DNA from: CAYPAV01 sp964408805
GTDB taxonomy: Bacteria > Pseudomonadota > Alphaproteobacteria > UBA8366
Direction of reading: 5' to 3'
Assembly (NCBI GenBank): GCA_964408805.1
Contig: CAYPAV010000007.1
Span: forward strand, 124,001 to 188,000
Length of the DNA stretch: 64,000 bases
Below the pieces are notes generated by a model. It made no database searches and had not been told where the DNA came from. It saw nothing but the letters and a program-made list of their open reading frames with translations. The first letter of the stretch is position 1; each line of letters starts with the position of its first letter. Shown here in pieces: positions 42,128 to 49,842 of this stretch. The translations under genes and the position numbers were made by a program.

Positions 42128-43477
42128 TCAGCGGAGGTTCCCTTCGACCCATTTGGTATCGACTGTGCCGGCCAGAAAGTCCGGATGCTGCAGGAGCCAG
42201 AGATGAAAGGAGATGGTGGTGTCGATGCCGCGAATTTCGAAAGCCCCAAGCGCCTCGCGGGCGCGCTCGATGGCATCCGCCCGGTTCGTTCCAGTGACGA
42301 TCAGTTTGCCGATCATGGAATCGTAATAGGGCGGGATGGTATCGCCTGCGCCGATATGACTGTCGAGCCGAACCGAGGGGCCGACGGGCGGACGCCAATG
42401 CAGGATCTCACCCGGCGAGGGCCGGAAATCGTTGCCCGGGTCCTCGGCGTTCAGGCGGAACTCGATGGCGTGGCCGGATCGCTCGGCACCCTCCTTGGCG
42501 AAGGAAAGCGGTGCCCCGCCCGCGACGCGAAGCTGCTCGCGGATGAGGTCGAGCCCGGTCACCGCCTCGGTGACCGGGTGCTCGACCTGAATGCGGGTGT
42601 TCATTTCGATGAAGTAGAAATCCCCTTGATCAGGCGCGTAGATGAACTCGACAGTGCCGGCGTTGATATAACCGACATTGCGCGCAAGGCGCCGGGCCGC
42701 GTCGCACATGGCATCGCGCGTCGCTACGGATATGACGGGAGAGGGAGTTTCCTCAACGAGTTTCTGATGGCGCCGCTGGACGCTGCAATCACGTTCGCCG
42801 AGATCGGCGACATTGCCGTGGCTGTCGCCGAAGATCTGCACCTCGACATGGTGGACGCGCTCGAAAAACCGCTCGAGATAAATCTCGCCGTCGCCGAAGG
42901 CGGCCTCGGCCTCGTTTCTCGCCTGGACGAACGCATCGGTGAAATCGGCCATTCGTTCGACGATCCGCATGCCCCGGCCGCCGCCGCCGGCGCGCGCCTT
43001 CAGAAGAAGCGGGAGGCCGATCCCCTCCGCCGCGGCCTCGGCTTCGCCGGCATCGTCGAAGGATTGTTCGGAGCCGGGGACGATCGGCACATCGGCCGCC
43101 GCCGCCGCCCGGCGCGCCGCACTCTTGTCGCCCATAAGGCGGATCGACTTCGAATCGGGGCCGATGAAGACAAGCTTCGCCGCTTCGCAGGCGGCGGCGA
43201 AACCGGCGTTTTCGGCCAGAAATCCATAGCCCGGATGGACCGCGTCGGCGCCCGACTTTTCTGCCGCCGACAAAATGGCCGCGACGTCGAGATAGCTCTC
43301 GCTTGCCGGTGGCGGGCCGATCTCGATGGCCTGATCCGCTTCCCGGACATGGGCGGCGCCGGCATCGGCCGAGGAATATACGGCGACGGACTCGATCCCC
43401 TCGGCTTCGCAGGCGCGGACGATGCGAAGTGCTATTTCGCCGCGATTGGCCACCAATACCCGTTTCAGCCCCGTCAT
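42128..43477 (-). CDS. Biotin carboxylase (AccC/PccA-type)
   Basis: 449 residues from ATG 43477. Features: KRVLVANRGEIALRIVRAC at the N terminus, ATP-grasp loop LLKARAGGGGRGMRIVE, QRRHQKLVEETPSP, FIEMNTRIQVEHPVTE and a C-terminal biotin-carboxylase domain with PYYDSMIGKLIVTG. It carboxylates biotin on a carrier. The gene is followed by a carboxyltransferase gene and is divergent from a BCCP gene across 74 bp containing a TATTATAAA stretch that could hold promoters in both directions. Confidence 0.93.
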   Translation of the reverse strand: MTGLKRVLVANRGEIALRIVRACEAEGIESVAVYSSADAGAAHVREADQAIEIGPPPASESYLDVAAILSAAEKSGADAVHPGYGFLAENAGFAAACEAAKLVFIGPDSKSIRLMGDKSAARRAAAAADVPIVPGSEQSFDDAGEAEAAAEGIGLPLLLKARAGGGGRGMRIVERMADFTDAFVQARNEAEAAFGDGEIYLERFFERVHHVEVQIFGDSHGNVADLGERDCSVQRRHQKLVEETPSPVISVATRDAMCDAARRLARNVGYINAGTVEFIYAPDQGDFYFIEMNTRIQVEHPVTEAVTGLDLIREQLRVAGGAPLSFAKEGAERSGHAIEFRLNAEDPGNDFRPSPGEILHWRPPVGPSVRLDSHIGAGDTIPPYYDSMIGKLIVTGTNRADAIERAREALGAFEIRGIDTTISFHLWLLQHPDFLAGTVDTKWVEGNLR

Positions 43478-43551
43478 GTTCCCCTGTCCCGATCCGCATT
43501 GGATGTTATCTATTATAAAGCCCGGATGGCATCTGCCGAGGAGTCGATCGC

Positions 43552-44049
43552 GTGAGCCTGACACATAAGGACGTAACGGACATCCTGAAGATCATCGACG
43601 AAAGCGATATCGAGGAATTGGTCCTCGATGTTGCGGGTGCGAAATTGGTGGTCCGGCGGGGCGGGGCGGCGGAAGCGGCGGCCCAGCCAACGGTCCAACC
43701 AACGGCGCCGGTCGCGCAACCGATCCCGGCACCGGAAGCGGCACCGCTGCCCGAGGTGGAAGCGCCTTCGGAGCCGGCGCCCGCGGAACGCATTCCGAGA
43801 ACCGACGGCAAGATCGAGATCACGGCGCCCATGGTGGGCACGTTCTACCGCCAACCCTCGCCGCAGGAGCCGCCCTTCGTCGAGGACGGCGCCAAAGTGG
43901 CGAAAGGCGATCCGCTTTGTCTTATCGAAGTGATGAAGCTCTATACGACGATTGAATCGCCCGTCGACGGAACGATCGTCGAGATCAATGCCGAGAACGC
44001 CGCCCTGGTCGCGCACGACGCCGTCCTTTTCGTAATCGACCCCGCATAG
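43552..44049 (+). CDS. Biotin carboxyl carrier protein
   Basis: 165 residues, GTG start. N-terminal helical segment (VTDILKIIDESDIEEL), a Pro/Ala-rich linker (about 40-85), then the lipoyl/biotinyl domain with TAPMVGTFYRQPSP and the biotinylation site EVMKLY (K129). It is AccB-like. It carries biotin for the carboxylase encoded divergently, and may replace the absent biotin domain of the carboxyltransferase subunit. It is convergent with the cupin gene (8-bp gap). Confidence 0.92.
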   Translation: MSLTHKDVTDILKIIDESDIEELVLDVAGAKLVVRRGGAAEAAAQPTVQPTAPVAQPIPAPEAAPLPEVEAPSEPAPAERIPRTDGKIEITAPMVGTFYRQPSPQEPPFVEDGAKVAKGDPLCLIEVMKLYTTIESPVDGTIVEINAENAALVAHDAVLFVIDPA

Positions 44050-44057
44050 GGTCCCGC

Positions 44058-45188
44058 CTACTCCGCCGCAGTGGCCGCCGTCCGGTTGGTGCCGAATCCG
44101 ACATTGGCGCCGAGCAAGGCCGCCGGCAGTTTCAGATCCTCCTGCCAGATCAGCGATTCCATCGAGAGATGGAGCGGCTGGTCCTGGACCGTCAGCTCAT
44201 AGACGTAATCGTCGTATGAGGCGTGATTGTGGATCGCCCAGCCGGGGGCCGACAGCATCAGATCGCCGGCCTTCCATTCGTAGACCTTGCCCTCGACGGT
44301 GCTGCGCCCCTCGCCGGCGAAATAGTAGTTGATCGCGGCCGAAACATGTCGGTGCGGCCGATCGACGATCTTCGGCGGCCGGATGGTGATGGTCGCGAAG
44401 AAGTTCGGCGTGCAGCCGTTGGTGCGCCCGGTCATCGGGTTGTACATCATGTAGAGCCGGCGGCCGACGTACTCCTTGCCGAGCGCCTCCAGCTTGTCGA
44501 GATGTTCCTTCACGTCGCCCCAAGGCCAGTGCAGCGCCTTGGACTCGACTGAATCCGGGTTGATCAGGACCTCGTAAGGCATCAGCCAGGACCCTTCCTC
44601 GTTCAGTTGGAAGGTGCCATAGGGGCTGTTCCGTGTCGGATCTTCGCGGCCTTGTTCCTCGCCCCGGTCCGCTTCGATCTCGGCGAGGACGGGCGGGTCG
44701 TCATCCGCCATGTAGACGCGGAGCTTCTCCAGCAGCGGCACGTTCGAATAGGTCAGGCGAACCTGCACGTCATCGCCGTCATTGACGTGGCGATATCCGG
44801 TGTAGGAGGGATTGTTCCAGATATCGAACTGGCCGTATTCGATCTTTCGGCCCGCGACCTCGGTATATCCGCTCCCCTGGATGCAGAAGTTCACCTCGGT
44901 CGCGTTATGACGGAAGAGCTTGCTTTGCTCGCCGGGGCGGAGCACGTCGAGGGTCACCCGAATGCCGGGGGCCAGGCCGAGGCCCGGCGCTTCCGAACTG
45001 GGATGTGCCAGGATCGACGATCGCCGGCCGTTTTCGGGTGCCGCCGCATCGGCGAGCCGGCCGACCTCTTCGGCGATCATTTCCTTGGTGAAGGTCACCG
45101 GTTCCCAGAATTCCAGCGATTGCTGGCGTGGTTGTCCGGATTGGTCCACGAAATTCCCGGTCGATTCAGTCATGACCTCATACTCCAT
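44058..45188 (-). CDS. Cupin dioxygenase-like protein (gentisate 1,2-dioxygenase-type bicupin)
   Basis: 376 residues with two cupin barrels. First: LRPGEQSKLFRHNATEVNFCIQGSG and IEYGQFDIWNNPSYTGY (with H..HN metal-like residues). Second: RPHRHVSAAINYYFAGEG and WKAGDLMLSAPGWAIHNH, with H-x-H-like metal residues. This architecture is that of gentisate and 1-hydroxy-2-naphthoate dioxygenases. Start at ATG 45188; ATG 45173 is an alternative. It lies 29 bp downstream of a Rieske ferredoxin gene on the same strand. Confidence 0.82.
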   Translation of the reverse strand: MEYEVMTESTGNFVDQSGQPRQQSLEFWEPVTFTKEMIAEEVGRLADAAAPENGRRSSILAHPSSEAPGLGLAPGIRVTLDVLRPGEQSKLFRHNATEVNFCIQGSGYTEVAGRKIEYGQFDIWNNPSYTGYRHVNDGDDVQVRLTYSNVPLLEKLRVYMADDDPPVLAEIEADRGEEQGREDPTRNSPYGTFQLNEEGSWLMPYEVLINPDSVESKALHWPWGDVKEHLDKLEALGKEYVGRRLYMMYNPMTGRTNGCTPNFFATITIRPPKIVDRPHRHVSAAINYYFAGEGRSTVEGKVYEWKAGDLMLSAPGWAIHNHASYDDYVYELTVQDQPLHLSMESLIWQEDLKLPAALLGANVGFGTNRTAATAAE

Positions 45189-45217
45189 TTTGCCCCCATG
45201 GGCGGTGTTCGTCGCGG

Positions 45218-45532
45218 TTAAACCTTCACGAAAACGGCGCCGTCCTCGACCTTGGTCTCGAAGGTTTTGAGATTGTCCGTTACCGGTGAGCAAAGCGCCT
45301 CGCCCGTCTTGATATTAAAGCGGCCTTCATGAAGCGGGCATTCGATCTCCGCACCTTCTTGGAAGCCGTCGACCATCGAGGCGTAGGCATGGGTGCAGAT
45401 GTTGCTGGTCGCGTAAATCTCGTTCTCGATCGCGAAGAGGGCAATATCCTCTTCGCCGACCTGAACGCGGATCGGTTCCTCGGGCTCGATTTCGGACGTT
45501 TCCGCGACCCGGTGCCAGTTGTCTTCGCTCAC
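45218..45532 (-). CDS. Rieske-type [2Fe-2S] ferredoxin
   Basis: 104 residues from a GTG at 45532 (AAAGGGAA upstream). Rieske ligands are C46-x-H48 in NICTHAYASM and C65-x2-H68 in IECPLHEGRFN. This is the small soluble ferredoxin type that feeds aromatic-ring-hydroxylating dioxygenases. No oxygenase alpha/beta subunits or reductase are in the window, so its partner is unknown. The cupin gene is next downstream in the same operon. It is divergent from a TauE/SafE transporter. Confidence 0.9.
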   Translation of the reverse strand: MSEDNWHRVAETSEIEPEEPIRVQVGEEDIALFAIENEIYATSNICTHAYASMVDGFQEGAEIECPLHEGRFNIKTGEALCSPVTDNLKTFETKVEDGAVFVKV

Positions 45533-45683
45533 TGTTGTTCCCTTTCCTGGGATGTTTCCTGTATGCTCCGGCGCGTTTTTCCGGGCGCCTCGCGGGCGCG
45601 CGGGGAAGTATAGATTTCGAAGTAATAGCTGGACAGGAAAAATCAAAGTATGGCGCGGCCGCCGCGCCTCCGACGGGACATAG

Positions 45684-46442
45684 ATGCTGCCTTTCGACAT
45701 TTCGCTCGCCAATATTATGCTCGTCTTCGCCGCCTTCTTCGCGGCCGGCACGTCGAAGGGCGTGCTCGGCGTCGGTATTCCGCTGATCGCGGTGCCGGCC
45801 CTTTCGGGTGTCATGCATCCCGCGACGACGGTCTCGGTCTTGGCCTTGCCGATCTTCCTATCCAATGTGTGGCAGAGCGTCGAGCAGCGGCGCTTCCGCA
45901 ACACCGTCCGCCGGTTCTGGCCGGCCCTGCCCATGGTCGCCATCGGGTCGGTTATTGGCGCCCAGTTCATCACGACGATCGACGCAGTAACGGCCCACCT
46001 CGTCCTCGGCGTCATCGTAACCACCTATGCGCTCTCTCAACTGGCGCATGTGTCGGTGCCCGCGCCTTCCGCGCAAACGGAGAAACCGTGGACGGCGGCG
46101 GCCGGTCTGGTCTCCGGATTCCTGGGCGGGCTCGCGGCCTATTTCGGCCCGCCCTGGATCATGTATCTGGTGGCCTTGCGCGTGAATAAGGACGACTTCA
46201 TCGCCGCCGCGGCCATGCTCTACATGGTCGGAATAACACCTCTTTGCGCGGTGCTTATCATCAAAGGCGTGCTCGGTGGACCAGAGCTCATACTTTCGGC
46301 GTTCGGCACTGCGGTCATTTTCGCGGCCCTCCTGTTCGGCCGCTGGCTCCGCGACCGGATCTCCCAGGAGGTATTCCGGAAGGCCCTGCTCCTGGTCCTG
46401 GTGGTGATGGGCGCGAATATGATTCGGCGCGGCTTGATGTAG
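45684..46442 (+). CDS. TauE/SafE-family sulfite exporter-like permease
   Basis: 252 residues with seven to eight membrane segments. FFAAGTSKGVLGVGIPLIAVPAL is the family's N-terminal signature, repeated in the second half by LVSGFLGGLAAYFGPPWIMYLVAL. TauE/SafE members export sulfite, sulfoacetate or other organic anions. It is divergent from the Rieske operon. A taurine or other organosulfur route in the neighbourhood is possible but unproven. Confidence 0.87.
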   Translation: MLPFDISLANIMLVFAAFFAAGTSKGVLGVGIPLIAVPALSGVMHPATTVSVLALPIFLSNVWQSVEQRRFRNTVRRFWPALPMVAIGSVIGAQFITTIDAVTAHLVLGVIVTTYALSQLAHVSVPAPSAQTEKPWTAAAGLVSGFLGGLAAYFGPPWIMYLVALRVNKDDFIAAAAMLYMVGITPLCAVLIIKGVLGGPELILSAFGTAVIFAALLFGRWLRDRISQEVFRKALLLVLVVMGANMIRRGLM

Positions 46443-46455
46443 TCGACGCGGCGTC

Positions 46456-47049
46456 CTATGCGCTGTCGCGATGCAGCTTTCGGAACCGATCCAGGAACTC
46501 CGCCTTTGCATCCTCGGCGGTGCGCGGTGTCAGGCGGATGCGGTCGATGTTGTCGTGCCGGCCGAAGAAGCGGCGCGCTTCCGCCTCAGCGAACCCCGCC
46601 AATTGGACCGCTTCGAGATAGGCTGACGCCCGGTCGGCCTTTTTGATCGCCCGCCTGAATTCGCGGGGGATATGCGCGGGAACGCCGAAACGAAGGCGGA
46701 TGGCCTCGCCAAGCCGCGTCTCCAGCGCTTCGTAGTCGACGCCGACGGCGGCCTTGAAGGGGGAGATCAGGTCGCCGATCACGTATTCGGGCGCATCGTG
46801 GAGGAGGGCGGCCAGGCGCCAGCGATCAGCGAGGTTGGGTCGGAAGCGGGCGGTCAGGCGCTCCACCAGGACCGAGTGCTGGGCCACCGTGAAGGCGTGT
46901 TCGCCCTTGGTCTGGCCGTTCCAGCGCGCGACCCGCGAGAGGCCGTGGGCGATGTCCTCGATCTCGATGTCGAGGGGGGAGGGGTCCAGGAGGTCGAGCC
47001 GCCGGCCGCTCAGCATCCGTTGCCAGGCACGTTTCGCCGCTCGTGCCAT
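46456..47049 (-). CDS. HD-domain phosphohydrolase (YfbR-like)
   Basis: 197 residues from ATG 47049 (AGGGAAG upstream). HD motif pattern: HAFTVAQHSVLVE, then LAALLHDAPEYVIGDLISPFK (paired His-Asp), and a downstream Asp in ADRASAYLEA. Proteins of this size are 5'-deoxynucleotidase/YfbR-like metal-dependent phosphohydrolases. Exact substrate is not clear. An alternative start at 47103 would add an unconserved N terminus. It is convergent with the TauE/SafE gene. Confidence 0.85.
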   Translation of the reverse strand: MARAAKRAWQRMLSGRRLDLLDPSPLDIEIEDIAHGLSRVARWNGQTKGEHAFTVAQHSVLVERLTARFRPNLADRWRLAALLHDAPEYVIGDLISPFKAAVGVDYEALETRLGEAIRLRFGVPAHIPREFRRAIKKADRASAYLEAVQLAGFAEAEARRFFGRHDNIDRIRLTPRTAEDAKAEFLDRFRKLHRDSA

Positions 47050-47190
47050 CAGACCGCTTCCCTTTCGGACATTCGAGGCCTCCTTCGATAGACCCGTTAT
47101 CATAACTGAAAATGCGCCGGCGTATTCAATCGGGGACAAATCAGTTGTCGGGCCCTATGCTCGGCCGACCATGGGAGAGAGGGAAATATC

Positions 47191-48009
47191 GTGACGGAAG
47201 CTACGGAATTGAGCGTCGGGATTGGCGGCTTCGGGGCCATTGGAATGAGTGTTGGGCGGGCGCTTGACGACGGCATGGAAGGTCTTCGCCTGGCCGCGGT
47301 CTCGGCCAACGACCGGTCCGCCGCCGGCGAGCGCATGGCGGATTACCAAAATCCGGTGCCGGTGGTTTCGCTCGACGCCTTGGCGGAGGCGGCGGATATC
47401 GTGATCGAATGCGCGCCGGCCGCCGTCTTCCGCGAGGTCGCCCAGGCGGCGGTCGAGGCGGGGCGGATCTTCATGCCGCTCTCCTGCGGCCAATTGCTGG
47501 ATCACATGGATCTCGTCGAGCGGGCACGGGCGACGGGGGCCCGGATCATCGTGCCCACGGGGGCGCTGCTGGGGCTCGACGCGGTCCGGGGTGCTGCCGA
47601 GGGCGAGATCGAGTCGGTGACCATGGTGACCCGAAAGCCGCCAAGCGGCCTTGAGGGGGCGCCGCATCTGGTCGAGAACGATATCGATGTCAGCGATCTA
47701 TCGGCGCCGCTCAAGGTCTTCGACGGGACGGCGCGGGCGGCGGTGAAGGGCTTTCCGGCCAACGTCAACGTGGCCGTGGCATTGAGCCTTGCCGGCGTCG
47801 GGCCCGACCGGACGACCATCGAGGTTTGGGCCGATCCCGGCGTTACCCGGAACACCCATACGATCAAGGTCGAGGCCGACTCCGTCCGTTTCGAGATGAC
47901 GATCGAAAACGTGCCCTCGGCGGCCAATCCCCGCACCGGCATGTTGACCCCGCTCAGCACCATCGCGGCCTTGCGCGGTCTGGTCAGCCCGTTGAAGGTC
48001 GGGACCTGA
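47191..48009 (+). CDS. Aspartate dehydrogenase-like protein
   Basis: 272 residues, GTG start with GAGAGGGAAA upstream. Rossmann motif GIGGFGAIGMSVGRAL near the N terminus, then VIECAPAAVFRE, PTGALLGLDAV and the C-terminal HTIKVEADSVRFEMTIENVPS and NPRTGMLT, matching L-aspartate dehydrogenase (NadX/AspDH). It can form iminoaspartate for NAD synthesis or deaminate aspartate in catabolism. No nadA/nadC partner is nearby. Confidence 0.88.
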   Translation: MTEATELSVGIGGFGAIGMSVGRALDDGMEGLRLAAVSANDRSAAGERMADYQNPVPVVSLDALAEAADIVIECAPAAVFREVAQAAVEAGRIFMPLSCGQLLDHMDLVERARATGARIIVPTGALLGLDAVRGAAEGEIESVTMVTRKPPSGLEGAPHLVENDIDVSDLSAPLKVFDGTARAAVKGFPANVNVAVALSLAGVGPDRTTIEVWADPGVTRNTHTIKVEADSVRFEMTIENVPSAANPRTGMLTPLSTIAALRGLVSPLKVGT

Positions 48010-48048
48010 TTCGATCGCGGTTTCGGGCACGGATTTTTCGCCGGTTTC

Positions 48049-48086
48049 CGCCGCCGACTTGCCGGCGAGCGGCGTTTTCATCTTTT
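48049..48086 (+). terminator. Possible terminator after the aspartate dehydrogenase gene
   Basis: CGCCGC (48049-48054) pairs with GCGGCG (48069-48074), followed by TTTTCATCTTTT. The loop is 14 nt and the stem short, so this is tentative. Confidence 0.35.
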
Positions 48087-48136
48087 ATGGTTAAAAGGTG
48101 CAAGGCGCAATTAAATCCAGCGGTGTCGCTCGAAAT

Positions 48137-48964
48137 TTACATTTGAATGGCGTATCTATCGAAGATGTAGGTTTTCAATTTACGAATGTCCTCATCATTT
48201 GGCGTAACAGAATAGATGATCAATTCTGCGAGGCTGAAGCCGCCATGTTGCGTGCTATTTGCGTTCGCTCCAACCACCTTGTTCTCCCATTTTCTGCTGC
48301 CTAAATCTGCAGCAAACGATAGCGTACGCGATTGTTTAACATAGCCATTTACTAATACTGCCAAATTTGTTTTTGCGCTTGATACGCCGACTTCAGCAAC
48401 AAGATAGATCCACTCTCCAAACGGAATTCCAGTACGTCCAATAGGTATCTCTAGGGGGTATTTTTCTCCTCGGATATCAGTGACCTCAAACACAAACATA
48501 TTGCTAGCAGACAAATAGAATGCGGCGTGCGCCCCCTCCGGGTCGCTGAAATCGAAAACAAACTTTCTGCGAGATTCTGTTACATCATTGATTTTAATGA
48601 CTAAATGAACAGAAATTCCTGGGAGTGTCTCTCGCTGTCCCTTTAATTTCTCCTGTGCTTGAGAATTTACTGGTGTCGCTATTCGAAAATACCAAGCCGC
48701 ACTCGTGCCAATACAAATAATTCCTACTGCAAAAAGTATTAACGGTCCCATAAACTTTCTCTGGAATGGCCTCTCCGGTAAAGCACGCCATGATTTCTGC
48801 AAGAAAAGAACAGTGGAGCAAAGAAAAACCAATCCGCATGTTATCGCGACTGCCCACACAACTGGCGTCGGCCATCGCCAGTCAAGCTGTTCGGCAACCC
48901 ACAATAGGCCACCGCCACCGACGGGACCCAAAGTGGCAATCCACTTAATCGGGCCGTGTTGCAT
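48137..48964 (-). CDS. Membrane-anchored LamG/concanavalin-like domain protein, AT-rich, probably acquired
   Basis: 275 residues. Three hydrophobic segments are near the N terminus (about 7-23, 33-55, 70-92), then a globular region (about 100-270) with VFDFSDPEGAHAAFYL, PFGEWIYLVAEV, LAVLVNGY and LAELIIYSVTPNDEDI, which resembles the ligand-binding beta-sandwich of LamG/pentraxin/concanavalin-like domains. Codons end in A/T far more often than in the neighbours, suggesting horizontal acquisition. It is flanked by ordinary high-GC genes and by no visible mobility gene. Function unknown. Confidence 0.72.
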   Translation of the reverse strand: MQHGPIKWIATLGPVGGGGLLWVAEQLDWRWPTPVVWAVAITCGLVFLCSTVLFLQKSWRALPERPFQRKFMGPLILFAVGIICIGTSAAWYFRIATPVNSQAQEKLKGQRETLPGISVHLVIKINDVTESRRKFVFDFSDPEGAHAAFYLSASNMFVFEVTDIRGEKYPLEIPIGRTGIPFGEWIYLVAEVGVSSAKTNLAVLVNGYVKQSRTLSFAADLGSRKWENKVVGANANSTQHGGFSLAELIIYSVTPNDEDIRKLKTYIFDRYAIQM

Positions 48965-49045
48965 ACCACCGATCTTGACCGGTCACCGCAACGGGTGTCC
49001 AGATTATATTCGGGCTTCGAATTCTGTTCGCGTCGATTTGGCCCT

Positions 49046-49840
49046 TCAACGGCCTTTGAAGTCGGCCTTCCGCTTTTCGTTGAAGGCGGCGATGCCTTCG
49101 ACGCGATCCTCGGTCGTGACCATGCGGTTGTAAGCCTCGAGCTCGAACATATAGCCCGAGCGGACGTCGACCTGCATCGACATGTTCATCGATTTCTTTG
49201 CCTGGCGGGTCGAGATGGGGGCGTTGTCGCAGATCCGTTGCGCGGCCGCCAGCGCTTCCTCCATCAGGGTGCCCTCGTCGCAGACCTTGTTTACGACACC
49301 CCAATCATAACCTTGCTCGGCGGAGAAGGGGGTGCCCGTCAGGATGATTTCCTTGGCCCGGCGGATACCCACCGCGCGCGGCAAGTTCTGGGTTCCCATG
49401 GCCCCCGGCATGATCCCGAGCGTGACCTCGGTCAGGGCGAATTTCGCTTTCCTGGTGGCGTAAACGAAGTCGCAGGCGAGCGTCATCTCGAACCCGCCCG
49501 CATAGCAGGCCCCATTGACGGCGGCGATGATCGGCACCGGCACGTCCGATTGTGCCATCACCATCTGCTCAAAGAGGGCGTGCTGCTGCTGCCATTGGGT
49601 GTCGGTCATGCCGTTTCGTTCGCGAAGGTCGGCGCCGGCGCAGAAAATCCGGTCGCCTGAACCCGTCAAGAGGATGCAGCGGATATCCTCCTGGTCGACA
49701 TAGAAGCCACGCCAAAGCTCATAGAGCTCCTCGCCCATCCGCGTGTTCATGGCATTGGCGATGTCGGGGCGATTGAGGGTGACCACCATAAGATGGTCGC
49801 CCTTGCGGTCGAGTTTGATGGTTTCGAAGTCGTCGCGCAT
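49046..49840 (-). CDS. Enoyl-CoA hydratase (canonical crotonase)
   Basis: 264 residues with NGACYAGGFEMTLACD (oxyanion hole) and ALTEVTLGIMPGAMGTQNLPR. Both crotonase catalytic glutamates are present: E in TEV and E in RAKEIILTG. It is therefore a true hydratase candidate, unlike the two members at 32-36 kb. The gene is 2 bp downstream of a CoA transferase gene on the same strand. The substrate is probably the CoA ester made by that transferase. Confidence 0.9.
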   Translation of the reverse strand: MRDDFETIKLDRKGDHLMVVTLNRPDIANAMNTRMGEELYELWRGFYVDQEDIRCILLTGSGDRIFCAGADLRERNGMTDTQWQQQHALFEQMVMAQSDVPVPIIAAVNGACYAGGFEMTLACDFVYATRKAKFALTEVTLGIMPGAMGTQNLPRAVGIRRAKEIILTGTPFSAEQGYDWGVVNKVCDEGTLMEEALAAAQRICDNAPISTRQAKKSMNMSMQVDVRSGYMFELEAYNRMVTTEDRVEGIAAFNEKRKADFKGR

Positions 49841-49842
49841 GG

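Noticed and set aside
42113..43555. 480-codon plus frame opposite the biotin carboxylase gene
   Set aside because: Shadow of the reverse-strand biotin carboxylase, which has complete ATP-grasp motifs.
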